A stretch of DNA of 64,000 nucleotides from positions 372,001 through 436,000 of the forward strand of contig NZ_JACHWY010000001.1 of assembly GCF_014191715.1 (NCBI RefSeq), written 5' to 3'. Position numbers and translations under genes: made by a program. The notes beneath the pieces were generated by a model. That model searched no databases and was not told the DNA's origin. It was given only the letters and a program-made list of their open reading frames with translations. Within the stretch, counting starts at the first letter, position 1. Each line of letters begins with the position of its first letter. Below are positions 24,550 to 34,381 of this stretch, piece after piece. Source of the DNA: Litorivivens lipolytica. Lineage in GTDB: Bacteria > Pseudomonadota > Gammaproteobacteria > Pseudomonadales > Spongiibacteraceae.

Positions 24550-24960
24550 TCATTTCTCGTTCTTTTTTTCGTTGTTGATCGCGTTGATCGCGTTGATGGC
24601 ATTGGAAACGGCGTTCAGCAAACCGCCGGAGCGGGGGTAGCCAGCGTAGGGCGCCGCATGAGTGGCCAGCTCGGACAACTGCTCGGCGGTCAATTCCTCG
24701 CGCTTTAGTGCCGCCATGGCTTGAATGGTAAAGACATCGTATTCGCCCATCGCGGCAATAATGCCCATGGTGAATAAGCGGCGATCTCGAATAGAAAGGA
24801 TTTCTTCGTTCCATAGCTCGCCAAAGAGATAGGGAATCATCAGGTCGGTAAAACGGCCTGCACCTTTGGGGCCGGGCGGTACGATGCCACAGTAAATATC
24901 GTTCATTTGGGCGGCACCTTTGTCGTAGTCAAAGGTGATCTCTTTCTTTTTATCGCTCAT
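24550..24960 (-). CDS. Carboxymuconolactone-decarboxylase-like (AhpD fold) protein
   Basis: 136 residues. The all-helical CMD core is visible as GELWNEEILSIRDRRLFTMGIIAAMGEYDVFTIQ, then EELTAEQLSELATHAAPYAGYP, which carries the Glu and His-x-x-x-Tyr pattern of the CMD family. The CxxC pair of AhpD-type peroxidases is absent, so a decarboxylase-like or scaffold role is more likely than alkylhydroperoxidase. The C-terminus is an in-frame Asn-Ala-Ile repeat. First gene of a two-gene leftward operon, divergent from the dehydrogenase at 25112. Confidence 0.84.
   Translation of the reverse strand: MSDKKKEITFDYDKGAAQMNDIYCGIVPPGPKGAGRFTDLMIPYLFGELWNEEILSIRDRRLFTMGIIAAMGEYDVFTIQAMAALKREELTAEQLSELATHAAPYAGYPRSGGLLNAVSNAINAINAINNEKKNEK
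24574..24600 (-). repeat. 9-bp microsatellite in the CMD-like gene
   Basis: GTTGATCGC, GTTGATCGC and GTTGATGGC lie in tandem (plus-strand reading) and encode the Asn-Ala-Ile repeats near the C-terminus. Because the unit is a multiple of three, slippage would change length without breaking the frame. Confidence 0.75.
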
Positions 24961-25111
24961 GATGGATGCCCCATTCAGAAGAAATGACCGGAATAAAGGT
25001 AACAGGTATTAACAATAAAGCAAAATAAATATTTACTAAAATAAAGTGCGTGTGGTAGCGTGAAGGTATAACACGAATCTGATTCCTCACGTCTCGATAA
25101 GGATACTCTCC
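24961..25111. promoter_or_regulatory. AT-rich divergent promoter region
   Basis: 151 bases between two divergent operons, with a very AT-rich core (25005-25045) among GC-richer genes. This is the obvious place for both promoters and an operator, but no confident -35/-10 pair or operator was identified. AAGGA at 25099-25103 is the ribosome site of the rightward gene. Confidence 0.45.
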
Positions 25112-25975
25112 ATGATTCAAGTCGGTTACATCGGTTTGGGTAATATCGGTAAGCCCATGTGTAGCACCCTGATTAAAAATGGCGCGAGCAGGGACATCGC
25201 GGTCACGGTCTATGACGTTATGCCGGATCCAGTTGCGGAAATGGTTGAGCTTGGAGCGACCAAGGCAAATTCGGTGCGAGAAATTGTCGAGCGTTGTGAT
25301 CTGGTTGGGGTTTGTGTGCGCGACGATAATGATGTCGACAGTATCCTCTATGGCGATCAAGGCATGCTGGAGCATGCGCGTCCGGGCACGATTATTGCCA
25401 TTCACAGCACGGTGACCAAAACCAACATGTTGCGTTGGGCAAGTGATGGTGCGGGCAAGGATATCCATATTATCGATGCGCCAATTACCGGTGGTGCGTC
25501 CGGTGCCGCGGAAGGAACCCTGTGCATCATGGTGGGGGCCAGCGAGGCTGTTCTCGAGCGCGCGCTGCCTATGCTGGAGGCGACCTCCAAGCGCGTTGTG
25601 CGCGGTGGTGATGTTGGCTCCGGGATTGTTCTTAAGTTAGCCAACAACGTAATTACCTACGCCGCATTTACCGCGGTCAGTGAAGCGGTCGCACTGGTCA
25701 AGAAATCCGGGCTGAACCCTGAAGACTTGTACGCCGTTGGCGAGATCAACGGCGTCATTACCCCCTCCGGGAAACAATTTATTACCGGGCGCGAGGGCCT
25801 GCTGGCCGGGTGCACCGAAGAGCAGATGCTGGAATTTTTTGGCCCCTTTGCCGGTTTGGGGGAAAAGGATCTGGATCATGCTCTGGGGCTTTGCAAAGAC
25901 CTGCAGCTTGACCTTCCGGCCACCAAAACCGTGCGCGAGCATATTCGCCAGACCTTCTTAAAAGGTCAGGGTTAA
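25112..25975 (+). CDS. NAD(P)-dependent oxidoreductase, 3-hydroxyisobutyrate-dehydrogenase family
   Basis: 287 residues. GLGNIGKPM at 8-16 binds the cofactor, DAPITGGASGAAEGTL is the substrate loop, and GSGIVLKLANNVITYA contains the catalytic lysine. It is only distantly similar to MmsB at 17091, so it is not a recent duplicate. Relatives reduce or oxidise beta-hydroxy acids, including glyoxylate and succinic semialdehyde. It starts an operon with an aldehyde dehydrogenase and an SDR, a set that would turn a hydroxy compound into an acid. Substrate unknown. Confidence 0.88.
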   Translation: MIQVGYIGLGNIGKPMCSTLIKNGASRDIAVTVYDVMPDPVAEMVELGATKANSVREIVERCDLVGVCVRDDNDVDSILYGDQGMLEHARPGTIIAIHSTVTKTNMLRWASDGAGKDIHIIDAPITGGASGAAEGTLCIMVGASEAVLERALPMLEATSKRVVRGGDVGSGIVLKLANNVITYAAFTAVSEAVALVKKSGLNPEDLYAVGEINGVITPSGKQFITGREGLLAGCTEEQMLEFFGPFAGLGEKDLDHALGLCKDLQLDLPATKTVREHIRQTFLKGQG

Positions 25976-26020
25976 AAGGTCACGGCTAACCTCGAATTTA
26001 ATAATCGAATAAGGAAGGGA

Positions 26021-27490
26021 ATGATGTCACAACCGAGTTTTGGTGAGGAGCGCTTGTACATCAACGGTGAACTGGTTGATGCGGAGGGTGGTCGCGTCTA
26101 CGACAATATTAACCCGGCTACCGAAGAAGTGATTGGTGTCGGTCCGGATGCCAGTTTGAACGACGCTGAGAACGCGCTCGCCGCGGCGCGCAATGCCTTC
26201 GACAACACCGATTGGTCATCTAATCACGCACTGCGTTTGAAGGTGCTGCGCCGGTTTGTGAAGGTCATGCAGGACAATATTGAAGAGCTGCGTCAGGCCT
26301 CCCAGCGCGAAGTGGGTGCAACTCGTTGCTTTGCGCTCGGCCCCCAGTGTGATGGCCCGGTTTCGATGGCCAGTTGGCCCTTGGACTTTCTTGAAAATTT
26401 CCAGTGGGAGCGTGGTATCGGCGAATTCGAGGTGATGGGCATCAAGAGTAAGCGCCTTGTCTGGAAGGAGGCCGCAGGAGTTGTGGCGGCGATCACGCCC
26501 TGGAACTTCCCGATTCAGATTAATCTCGCCAAGTGTATGCCGGCGCTCGCCGCAGGCTGTACGGTCGTGTTGAAAGCGGCTCCGGATACGCCCTGGACCG
26601 CGACATTACTGGGGCGTTACGCCAAAGAGGCGGGACTGCCTGCCGGGGTGTTTAATGTGCTGACAGCCTCGGACCCTGCGGAAATTGGTAACTTTCTAAC
26701 CACCGACCCGCGCGTTGATGTGGTGTCCTTTACCGGTTCAACCGCCGTCGGTAAACACATTATGAAAAACGCGGCAGATACGGTTAAGCGGGTATTTCTG
26801 GAGCTGGGCGGCAAATCCGCCATGGTCATTCTTGACGATGCGGATCTGGCGAGCTCCCTGTTTGGTGTGTTCTCCATTGGGGCCAACGCGGGCCAGGGCT
26901 GCGCGATTACCACTCGGCTGCTGATACCCAAATCCAAACAAGCGGAAGCGGAAGAAATCCTGAAGTCTTACATCGGAATGCTCGGTTATGGTGATCCCGA
27001 GAGCGAAGCCGATATGATGGGGCCGCTCATCAACGCTAAACAGCGTGCGCGGGTGTTGGCGTATATCGAGAAAGGCAAGGAGGAGGGCGCTCGCTTACTC
27101 ATAGGTGGTGGTCGCCCCGCTCACTTGGAAAAGGGGTATTACGTAGAGCCAACCGTGTTTGTCGATGTAGATAACAGTATGACCATCGCTCAGGAAGAGA
27201 TATTCGGGCCGGTACTGTCAGTCATTGCCTACGAAGATGAAGCCGATGCACTGCGTATCGCCAACGACTCTATCTACGGTCTGTCGGGGGCGGTTTACTC
27301 GGCCAGTGAAGAGCGCGCCCTGAACTTTGCCCGCAAGGTGCGTACCGGCACCATGAACGTAAACGGCGGCAACTTCCTCGGGCCCGATGCGCCTTTCGGT
27401 GGCTACAAGCAAAGTGGTGTGGGCCGGGAAATGGGGCCGGAAGGCTTTGAGGAATATCTTGAAACCAAGACGGTGGCCATTGCGGTATGA
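26021..27490 (+). CDS. Aldehyde dehydrogenase family protein
   Basis: 489 residues. AITPWNFPIQINLAK binds NAD, ELGGKSAMVILDDAD contains the general-base Glu, and Cys294 in NAGQGCAITT is the nucleophile. The C-terminal NGGNFLGPDAPFGGYKQSGVGREMG is typical. The start has tandem ATGs after AAGGAAGGG. It oxidises an aldehyde to an acid with NAD(P); the class is broad. Middle gene of the 25112-28263 operon, with its stop overlapping the next ATG. Confidence 0.92.
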   Translation: MMSQPSFGEERLYINGELVDAEGGRVYDNINPATEEVIGVGPDASLNDAENALAAARNAFDNTDWSSNHALRLKVLRRFVKVMQDNIEELRQASQREVGATRCFALGPQCDGPVSMASWPLDFLENFQWERGIGEFEVMGIKSKRLVWKEAAGVVAAITPWNFPIQINLAKCMPALAAGCTVVLKAAPDTPWTATLLGRYAKEAGLPAGVFNVLTASDPAEIGNFLTTDPRVDVVSFTGSTAVGKHIMKNAADTVKRVFLELGGKSAMVILDDADLASSLFGVFSIGANAGQGCAITTRLLIPKSKQAEAEEILKSYIGMLGYGDPESEADMMGPLINAKQRARVLAYIEKGKEEGARLLIGGGRPAHLEKGYYVEPTVFVDVDNSMTIAQEEIFGPVLSVIAYEDEADALRIANDSIYGLSGAVYSASEERALNFARKVRTGTMNVNGGNFLGPDAPFGGYKQSGVGREMGPEGFEEYLETKTVAIAV

Positions 27491-28263
27491 GTCAGTCGAT
27501 TGAAAACCATGTCTACGTCGTAACCGGGGCGTCGCGGGGTTTTGGCCTCGCGATTGCCAAGGCGCTAATTGATAAGGGCGCGAACGTTGGTCTGCTGGCG
27601 CGGGATGAGGCGCGATTGGCGGATGCCGTGAACGAACTCGGGCCAGGCAAGGCGAAGGCCTTCAGCGCCGACGTTACGGATTCGGCAGCGGTCGCAGAGG
27701 CTATTGCCGGCGTAGCCCGTCACTTTGGCAGACTGGATGGGCTGATCAATAATGCTGGCGTGGCCAAGCCGGGGTTGGTGGAGAACTATACCGACGAGGA
27801 AGTCCGCACCCAGCTTGATATCAATATCGCCGGTGTGATCTACGCCTGCCGGGCGGCCATTCCGCTGCTGCAGGATTCCCCCAATCCGCGCATTATCAAT
27901 ATCAGCTCGGCCAGCGCCGAGCATCATGACGAGATGTTGAGCCTGTCGCTCTATGCGGCCAGTAAGGCGGCGGTTGAGCGGCTGACTCGGGATCTGCGCC
28001 GTGAGATGCAGGAAAAGAACATCGGCGTCACCATCCTGCGGCCCGGTGCGGCGATGACAGAATTTGCCAGCGGTTGGGATTTCGACAGGATAAAAGCCGG
28101 CATGGACCTCTGGCACAAGCGCTGTGGGGGCTATATGGACGAGGGTATGGAGCCCCGCCATGTGGCCGAGGCCGTGGCTTTCTGCGTGGGGATGGACCCC
28201 GGCGTGTCGGTGGACGAGCTAGAAATCCGGCCCAATCGTCTGACTGAAAAGTTCCGCCTGTGA
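27487..28263 (+). CDS. Short-chain dehydrogenase/reductase
   Basis: 258 residues. TGASRGFG at 13-20, NNAG in the middle (LINNAGVAKPG), Ser in INISSAS, Tyr156 and Lys160 in LYAASK. This is a complete classical SDR active site. The start overlaps the aldehyde dehydrogenase stop by four bases, so the two are coupled. A role in the same catabolic route as the two preceding genes is inferred. The substrate is unknown. Confidence 0.9.
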   Translation: MSQSIENHVYVVTGASRGFGLAIAKALIDKGANVGLLARDEARLADAVNELGPGKAKAFSADVTDSAAVAEAIAGVARHFGRLDGLINNAGVAKPGLVENYTDEEVRTQLDINIAGVIYACRAAIPLLQDSPNPRIINISSASAEHHDEMLSLSLYAASKAAVERLTRDLRREMQEKNIGVTILRPGAAMTEFASGWDFDRIKAGMDLWHKRCGGYMDEGMEPRHVAEAVAFCVGMDPGVSVDELEIRPNRLTEKFRL

Positions 28264-28302
28264 CTGGCGTTCAGGTGGCGACGCAAAGCCGCTAATTTGG
28301 CC

Positions 28303-28330
28303 CTTGAAACCCTTAATCCTGCCCCCATAT
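28303..28330 (+). promoter_or_regulatory. Sigma-32 heat-shock promoter of htpG
   Basis: CTTGAAA at 28303-28309, 13-base spacer, CCCCATAT at 28323-28330: an almost perfect match to the RpoH consensus. It lies about 45 bases before the htpG start codon. The gene identity and the promoter support each other. Confidence 0.88.
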
Positions 28331-28375
28331 CCCCCTTAATCCGATTTTTACTCCATAACATCGATTGAGGGCGCC

Positions 28376-30280
28376 ATGTCTGCCACTGCTGAAAAGGAAA
28401 CCATGGGCTTCCAGACGGAAGCCAAGCAACTCCTGAAACTGATGATCCACTCCTTGTACAGCAACAAGGAGATCTTCCTGCGCGAGCTTATCTCCAACGC
28501 CTCGGATGCCGCGGATAAACTGCGTTTTGAATCGCTGGAAGCGCCTGAGCTGCTGGAAGAGGACCCGGACCTCAAGATCACCGTGGTCACCAACAAAGAC
28601 ACCAAGACCATCACCATTACCGATAACGGTATCGGTATGTCAAAAGACGAGGTGATTCAAAACCTCGGTACCATCGCCCGTTCCGGCACCGCGGAGTACC
28701 TGAAAAACCTCACTGGCGACAAGAAAAAAGACGCCCAGCTGATCGGTCAGTTCGGGGTGGGTTTCTATTCCGCCTTTATCGTCGCCGACCGGGTGGAAGT
28801 CTTTACCCGTCGCGCCGGCCTGCCTGCCAACGAGGCGGTTCACTGGGAATCCACCGGCGAAGCGGACTTCTCCATTGAGCCGGTTGAGCGCGCTGAGCGC
28901 GGCACTCAGGTGGTGCTCCATTTGCGCGACGATTCGCTGGATTTTGCCGATGACTGGCGCGTGCGTTCAGTGATCAAAAAGTACTCCGATCACATCTCGC
29001 TGCCGGTGATGATGTACAAGTCCCAGAGCGAGGAGGAAATCAAGGAAGGTGCGCTGCCCGAGTTCGAAACCATCAACGAGGCCAAGGCCCTGTGGGTGCG
29101 CAATCGCACCGAAGTGAAAGATGAAGAGTACATCGAGTTCTACAAGCACATCTCTCATGACTTCAATGAGCCGCTCACCTGGAGCCATAACAAGGTGGAA
29201 GGCAAGCTGGAATACGCCAGCCTTCTGTATATCCCGGAAAAAGCGCCCTTTGACATGTGGAACCGCGATGCCAACCGCGGTGTGAAACTCTACGTACAGC
29301 GCACTTTTATCATGGATGAGGCCGAGCAGTTCCTGCCGCTCTACCTGCGCTTTGTGAAAGGTGTGGTGGATTCCAACGACCTGTCCCTGAACGTCTCCCG
29401 CGAAATTCTGCAGAAAGACCCGAATGTCGATTCCATGAAGTCCGCGCTGACCAAGCGCGTGCTCGACATGCTGGAGAAACTGGCCAAGAAAGACACCGAG
29501 AAGTACCAGACTTTCTGGAAAACCTTCGGGCAGGTGTTAAAAGAAGGTCCGGCAGAGGACTTCGCCAACCGCGAGAAAATCGCCAAGCTGCTGCGCTTTG
29601 CCACCAGCCATGACAACAAGGCCGAGCAGACCCACTCGCTGGATGACTATATCGCCCGTATGAAAGAGGGCCAGAAAGAGATCTTCTACGTGGTGGGTGA
29701 ATCCCACGCCATGGCCAGCAACAGCCCGCACCTGGAAGTTTTCCGCAAGAAGGGCATTGAGGTACTGCTGCTGTCAGACCGCGTTGACGACTGGCTGATG
29801 AATCAGCTGGGCGAGTACGACGGTAAGCAGTTAAAGGATGTCGGCCGCGGCGAGCTGGATCTGGGCGAACTGGATGCCGAGGAAGACAAGAAGCAGAAAG
29901 AAAAGCTGGCCAAAGAGCACAAGGATCTGGTCGAGCGTGTGCAGGGCATTTTGGAAGGCAAGGTACAGGAAGTGCGTGTAACCAACCGTCTGACAGACTC
30001 TCCCGCCTGTCTGGTTGTCGGTGACTACGATATCGGTATGCAGATGAAGCGCATTCTGGAGCAGGCCGGTCAGGACGTGCCGGACAGCAAGCCCATTTTC
30101 GAGCTGAATCCAGAGCACCCGCTGGTGCAAAAGCTTGATAAGGAGGCCGATGAAGACCGCTTTGGCGATCTGGTGGAGATTCTGTTCGATCAGGCCCACC
30201 TGGCGGAGGGCGCGGATATTGAAGATCCCAGTGCCTACATCCGCAAGCTGAACAAACTGCTGCTGGAAATGTCCCGCTAA
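28376..30280 (+). CDS. htpG: Molecular chaperone HtpG (bacterial Hsp90)
   Basis: 634 residues, the expected length. The N-terminal GHKL ATPase domain is intact: [20 protein letters not shown] (ATP-contacting Asn and Glu), ITDNGIGM and [12 protein letters not shown]. The middle domain carries [16 protein letters not shown] and SREILQKD, and the C-terminal dimerisation domain runs to [11 protein letters not shown]. It is a cytoplasmic, ATP-driven chaperone that remodels client proteins with DnaK. Expression should be heat-inducible from the sigma-32 promoter. Monocistronic, with a terminator after it. Confidence 0.97.
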   Translation: MSATAEKETMGFQTEAKQLLKLMIHSLYSNKEIFLRELISNASDAADKLRFESLEAPELLEEDPDLKITVVTNKDTKTITITDNGIGMSKDEVIQNLGTIARSGTAEYLKNLTGDKKKDAQLIGQFGVGFYSAFIVADRVEVFTRRAGLPANEAVHWESTGEADFSIEPVERAERGTQVVLHLRDDSLDFADDWRVRSVIKKYSDHISLPVMMYKSQSEEEIKEGALPEFETINEAKALWVRNRTEVKDEEYIEFYKHISHDFNEPLTWSHNKVEGKLEYASLLYIPEKAPFDMWNRDANRGVKLYVQRTFIMDEAEQFLPLYLRFVKGVVDSNDLSLNVSREILQKDPNVDSMKSALTKRVLDMLEKLAKKDTEKYQTFWKTFGQVLKEGPAEDFANREKIAKLLRFATSHDNKAEQTHSLDDYIARMKEGQKEIFYVVGESHAMASNSPHLEVFRKKGIEVLLLSDRVDDWLMNQLGEYDGKQLKDVGRGELDLGELDAEEDKKQKEKLAKEHKDLVERVQGILEGKVQEVRVTNRLTDSPACLVVGDYDIGMQMKRILEQAGQDVPDSKPIFELNPEHPLVQKLDKEADEDRFGDLVEILFDQAHLAEGADIEDPSAYIRKLNKLLLEMSR

Positions 30281-30315
30281 GCATGCTGTTCCGGTAAGCA
30301 TATAGTCCCGCTATG

Positions 30316-30354
30316 AAAAAAGGCTCGCAGGTGAGCGTCTGCTAGCCTTTTTTT
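30316..30354 (+). terminator. Intrinsic terminator after htpG
   Basis: AAAAAGGCTCGCAG pairs with CTGCTAGCCTTTTT around an 8-base loop (one C-T mismatch in the stem), ending in a run of seven T to 30354. It starts about 35 bases past the htpG stop. Confidence 0.85.
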
Positions 30355-30422
30355 CCTGCAAACCAATCCCCCATTTCTCTGTGGTAGACTGCCTGCCACA
30401 GCGGCAGAGTAAAGAATAATCC

Positions 30423-31442
30423 ATGTCCGAGAAGTCCTATCGCGTTGCCATCCTGGGCGGCGGCAGTTTCGGTACAGCCATCGCCAACATCGTTGCCGAT
30501 AACGGCCATGATGTGCATTTATGGCTGCGCAGCGAGGAGCGCGCTGACGAAATCAACCAGCGCCATGTCAACGAAACCTACTTGCCCGGTATCCAGCTAA
30601 ACCCTTCATTGAAGGCGACGACGGATCTCGCCGAGGCCGTGCAGTCTGCCGAAGTGGTCTTTATGGCGGTGCCCAGTAAATCCTGCCGGGAGGTTTCCCG
30701 CACACTGGCCGGCCTGCTCAGCAAAGACTGTATTCTGATCAGTACCACCAAGGGCATTGAAGCCGATGGCTTCAAGTTGATGAGTCAGGTCATTCACGAG
30801 GAAATTCCCTACGCCCGTCTGGGTGTCATGAGTGGTCCAAATCTGGCCAAGGAGCTGGCCGAACGCCAAATCACAGCAACGGTTATCGCCAGCCAAGATA
30901 CGAATGTGACTGAAACCATTCAAGGGCTCCTGCAGTGCAGCTATTTTCGCGTTTACGCAGGTGAGGATATATTCGGACTGGAACTGTGCGGCGCGCTTAA
31001 AAATGTCTACGCCATCTGCTCCGGTATTGCGGCAGCGATCGGGGTGGGAAGTAATACGCAAAGTGTGTTGATCACCCGGTCGCTGGCTGAGATGTGTCGC
31101 TTTGCGGTGAAAAAAGGCGCCGATCCAATGACCTTTATGGGCCTCGGTGGTGTTGGTGACTTGTTTGTCACCTGTACGTCGCCACTGAGTCGCAACTATC
31201 GCGTTGGCTACTCACTGGGGCAGGGCAAGGATCTGGACGCGGTTGTTGAAGAGCTGGGGCAGGTTGCTGAAGGTGTGAATACCCTGAAGTTGCTCTATGC
31301 TCAGGCCGAGGAGCTGGATGTGCACATGCCTCTGGTGCGTGGTTTGTACGGCATTATCTACAATGGCCAATCTTTGGATGAAGTCGTGTCGACCATGATG
31401 AGTGCCGATCAGACGCGCGATGTGGATTTCAGTCTGCGCTGA
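30423..31442 (+). CDS. gpsA: Glycerol-3-phosphate dehydrogenase [NAD(P)+]
   Basis: 339 residues. LGGGSFGTAIA (11-21) binds NAD(P), MSGPNLAKELA is the conserved central block, catalytic Lys193 lies in CGALKNVYAI and LGGVGDLFVTCTSPLSRN follows. It reduces dihydroxyacetone phosphate to sn-glycerol-3-phosphate for phospholipid synthesis. It heads a coupled three-gene set with sixA and a hydrolase: the sixA ATG shares its first base with the gpsA stop. gpsA-sixA is a common order in Pseudomonas relatives. Confidence 0.96.
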   Translation: MSEKSYRVAILGGGSFGTAIANIVADNGHDVHLWLRSEERADEINQRHVNETYLPGIQLNPSLKATTDLAEAVQSAEVVFMAVPSKSCREVSRTLAGLLSKDCILISTTKGIEADGFKLMSQVIHEEIPYARLGVMSGPNLAKELAERQITATVIASQDTNVTETIQGLLQCSYFRVYAGEDIFGLELCGALKNVYAICSGIAAAIGVGSNTQSVLITRSLAEMCRFAVKKGADPMTFMGLGGVGDLFVTCTSPLSRNYRVGYSLGQGKDLDAVVEELGQVAEGVNTLKLLYAQAEELDVHMPLVRGLYGIIYNGQSLDEVVSTMMSADQTRDVDFSLR

Positions 31443-31921
31443 TGGAATGTGTCTTTGTTCGCCATGGGGAAGCCTCCTGGGAAGCCGCTACGGATGCCGA
31501 ACGATCGCTGACCCCGGCGGGGGAAGCTCATGCACGCGCGGCCGCGCGCTGGCTCTCTGAGCATTGGCAGCCGAATCTTATATTGGTCAGCCCCTATCGC
31601 CGGGCGCAGCAGACGGCCGCCGAATTCTTGGGGTGCTATTCCGGCGTGTCGCGCAAAAATCATCCTTCACTCACGCCCGATAGTTCGCTGCAAAAACTGG
31701 AACAGGCCATTGACGATGCCGGTGTAGAGCGCCTGCTATTGATTGGTCACAACCCCCTTTTTAGCAATAGCATTTCCTGGTTTTGCGGTGATGATATGCG
31801 CGAAGTTATGGCACCGGCCAGCCTTGCATTGATCGAATTGCCTGTTGTTTGTCGCGATGCCGGCCGCTTGCGTTGGTTGCGGCATGCCCCCGACTATTCC
31901 CAGATAGCGAGTTGTCAGTGA
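31442..31921 (+). CDS. sixA: Phosphohistidine phosphatase SixA
   Basis: 159 residues, histidine phosphatase branch. RHGEAS at 7-12 carries the catalytic His8 that is phosphorylated in the reaction, VSPYRRAQQTA gives the phosphate-binding Arg, and LLLIGHNPLF supplies the second His. SixA removes phosphate from histidine on HPt domains or PTS proteins. It overlaps gpsA by one base and its stop overlaps the GTG start of the next gene. Confidence 0.92.
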   Translation: MECVFVRHGEASWEAATDAERSLTPAGEAHARAAARWLSEHWQPNLILVSPYRRAQQTAAEFLGCYSGVSRKNHPSLTPDSSLQKLEQAIDDAGVERLLLIGHNPLFSNSISWFCGDDMREVMAPASLALIELPVVCRDAGRLRWLRHAPDYSQIASCQ

Positions 31922-32754
31922 CTGCCGAAGAAAAAATCTTTGGTATCGATGGCCTCAAAATCCACGCCCGCTGGTGGCAGGGAAATACGGAACCTTTGTT
32001 GGCCGTACACGGCTGGCTGGATAACGCGGCCAGTTTTGATGCGCTTGGAGAATCGGGGCTGACACTACTGGCGCTGGATATGCCGGGCAATGCGCTAAGT
32101 GACGATCGCCCCCCGCACGCCACCTACAACATTTGGGACGATCTGCCGGTGCTGCTGGCAGTTGCGGATCAGATGGGGTGGGATCACATCAACCTGCTGG
32201 GCCACTCCCGTGGCGCCATGATGTCCATGCTGCTGGCAGCAAGTTGCCCGGAGCGAGTTCAGCGTCTGATTTGTCTGGACGGGCTGGTGCCGGGTGCGGT
32301 CGAACTGGAGGATTCCCCGAAGCAACTTGGGGATTTTCTGCGAGATGCTAGATTGCTGGCAAACAAGCCCAATAAAGTCTACTCGACGCTCGAAGAGCTG
32401 ATTGAACTTAGGCGCAAAACCACCGGCATGAGTGAGGCTGCCAGCCGGGTCCTGGCCGAGCGTGGCGCCAAGGCTGCGCAAGGGGGGTGGATCTGGCGTG
32501 CGGATCAACGCCTGAAAGGCGCTTCAGCTTTCAAACTGTCAAAGCCCCATATCGAGGCTTTTCTCAAAGCGCTGGAACCGCCGGTGATGCTAATCGCGGC
32601 CGAAAAAGGCTATGCCCAGTATCCGGAGCTAGACGAGCTGACGGCGTTAATTCCGCAATTCACGCGTCAAACCCTGTCCGGAGGACATCACTTTCATATG
32701 GAAGATAGTGCAGCGGACATTGCTGCACTGATCAGAGAGTTTTTGCGGCGCTAG
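31918..32754 (+). CDS. Alpha/beta hydrolase
   Basis: 278 residues from a GTG at 31918 that overlaps the sixA stop; the longer frame from 31849 lies within sixA. The alpha/beta-hydrolase core shows [11 protein letters not shown] (oxyanion His-Gly), GHSRGAM with the nucleophile Ser, and a C-terminal GGHHFHMED supplying the His. The class includes esterases, thioesterases and epoxide-type hydrolases; the substrate is unknown. It converges on folE with a four-base overlap of the two stops. Confidence 0.88.
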   Translation: MTAEEKIFGIDGLKIHARWWQGNTEPLLAVHGWLDNAASFDALGESGLTLLALDMPGNALSDDRPPHATYNIWDDLPVLLAVADQMGWDHINLLGHSRGAMMSMLLAASCPERVQRLICLDGLVPGAVELEDSPKQLGDFLRDARLLANKPNKVYSTLEELIELRRKTTGMSEAASRVLAERGAKAAQGGWIWRADQRLKGASAFKLSKPHIEAFLKALEPPVMLIAAEKGYAQYPELDELTALIPQFTRQTLSGGHHFHMEDSAADIAALIREFLRR

Positions 32755-33362
32755 CGGCTGCCGGCAATAAGTGACAGGAATTCCTGACGCGTTGCCTGAT
32801 TGCTCTGGAACTCACCGAGCATGGCTGAGGTTCGCATTACCGAGTTCTGTTTTTCGACACCGCGCATCATCATGCACATATGCTTGGCTTCGATAATCAC
32901 ACCGACGCCGGCGGCGTTGGTCACTTCCTGAACGGTCTGTGCAATCTGTGTGGTCAGCTGTTCCTGAATCTGCAGGCGGCGGGCAAACAGGTCGACAATG
33001 CGCGCGACTTTCGAAAGTCCCAGCACTTTGCCCGAAGGGATGTAAGCAACGTGGGCTTTGCCGATAAAAGGCAGCAAATGGTGTTCGCACAGGGAATAGA
33101 GCTCGATGTCGGACACAATCACCATTTCATTGCAGTCAGACTCAAACAGGGCGTCGTTGACGACATCGTCGACTTTGCGGCGATAGCCTTCGGTCAGAAA
33201 CTGGAAAGCTTTGGCGGCCCGTTTCGGGGTGTCGACAAGACCGTCCCGCTCCAGATCTTCTCCAACGCTCTTGATGATTTCGGCAAAGGCTTTTTCCACT
33301 GTACTGTCCGACGTCTGATCAAAGGGAGGGGGATGGTAGCAAAAGTGTACAGGGCTGACCAT
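32751..33362 (-). CDS. folE: GTP cyclohydrolase I
   Basis: 203 residues as an ATG frame. The canonical protein core begins around [14 protein letters not shown], so a downstream GTG giving about 182 residues is an alternative; neither start has a good ribosome site. The zinc ligands are Cys and His in [12 protein letters not shown] and the second Cys in [16 protein letters not shown] is the conserved C-terminus. It converts GTP to dihydroneopterin triphosphate, the first step of folate (and, in some bacteria, queuosine) synthesis. queF lies 17 kb away in the same window. Confidence 0.94.
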   Translation of the reverse strand: MVSPVHFCYHPPPFDQTSDSTVEKAFAEIIKSVGEDLERDGLVDTPKRAAKAFQFLTEGYRRKVDDVVNDALFESDCNEMVIVSDIELYSLCEHHLLPFIGKAHVAYIPSGKVLGLSKVARIVDLFARRLQIQEQLTTQIAQTVQEVTNAAGVGVIIEAKHMCMMMRGVEKQNSVMRTSAMLGEFQSNQATRQEFLSLIAGSR

Positions 33363-33441
33363 TACCGTGCAGTTAGATGATCGCCTTCAGGCCTGCAAAA
33401 TAGCGTAAAATGTCTCGCTTTCGCTTTGGGATAAACCTGCA

Positions 33442-34326
33442 ATGAATTGGGAACTGGAAACCGTTAGGGATTATCTGCGCTGGACTATCTCGCGGTTTGG
33501 TGAGGCCGATCTGTTTTACGGGCACGGGACCGACAATGCACAGGACGATGCCTGGTACCTGATTTGTGGTGCCCTGAAATTACCCTTCGATCTCGACGGG
33601 CGTCTGCTGGATGGCCGACTGACTGGCGAAGAAAAAACACGGGTCGAGCAGCTTGTTGAACGCCGCATTCAAGAGCGAATCCCCGTAGCTTATTTGGTAG
33701 GAGAGGCCTGGTTTGCCGGTTTGCCTTTTTGGGTCGACGAACGTGTGCTGGTGCCGCGCTCGCCCTTGGGAGAGTTGATTGAAGCGGGCTTTCAGCCTTG
33801 GTTAGGTGATGTCGAGCCAAAGCGCATTCTCGACCTGTGTACTGGTAGTGGCTGTATTGGCATCGCTTGCGCTTTTGCCTTCCCTGAGGCGGATGTGGTC
33901 TTGAGTGATCTGTCTCCCGATGCGCTGGAGGTGGCTAACAGCAATATTGCGCGCCATGACGTGAAGGCGCGGGTGAGAGCAATTGAATCCAATGTATTTG
34001 ATAACCTCGCCGAACAGCGTTTTGATCTGATCGTATCCAACCCGCCGTATGTGGATGCAGAGGATCTGGCGAGCATGCCGGCTGAGTATCATGCTGAACC
34101 GCCTTTGGGGTTGGGCTCGGGCGAAGATGGTCTCGATATTACCCGGCGTATTCTGCGAGAGGCTGCAGGGCATTTGAATGACGGTGGCCTGCTGGTGGTG
34201 GAAGTTGGCAACAGCGGGCGCGCGCTGGACGAAGCCTTCCCGGAGCTACCCTTGACGTGGGTAGAGTTTGAGCAGGGCGGCCACGGCGTGTTTGTCATTT
34301 CCAAAGAAGATCTGCCCGCCGTCTGA
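33442..34326 (+). CDS. prmB: Ribosomal protein L3 glutamine N5-methyltransferase
   Basis: 294 residues. Class I methyltransferase with the SAM-binding [16 protein letters not shown] at about 130 and SNPPYV at 199-204, the signature of HemK-type glutamine methyltransferases. An N-terminal helical domain recognises the protein substrate. Length and position directly before aroC identify PrmB (L3) rather than PrmC (release factors). It methylates a glutamine of ribosomal protein L3 during ribosome assembly. Confidence 0.93.
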   Translation: MNWELETVRDYLRWTISRFGEADLFYGHGTDNAQDDAWYLICGALKLPFDLDGRLLDGRLTGEEKTRVEQLVERRIQERIPVAYLVGEAWFAGLPFWVDERVLVPRSPLGELIEAGFQPWLGDVEPKRILDLCTGSGCIGIACAFAFPEADVVLSDLSPDALEVANSNIARHDVKARVRAIESNVFDNLAEQRFDLIVSNPPYVDAEDLASMPAEYHAEPPLGLGSGEDGLDITRRILREAAGHLNDGGLLVVEVGNSGRALDEAFPELPLTWVEFEQGGHGVFVISKEDLPAV

Positions 34327-34381
34327 CGAGGGCAGGGCTTTCACGTATAATTCCCCCTTTGCGATTGGCTGTGAGTGAGAG

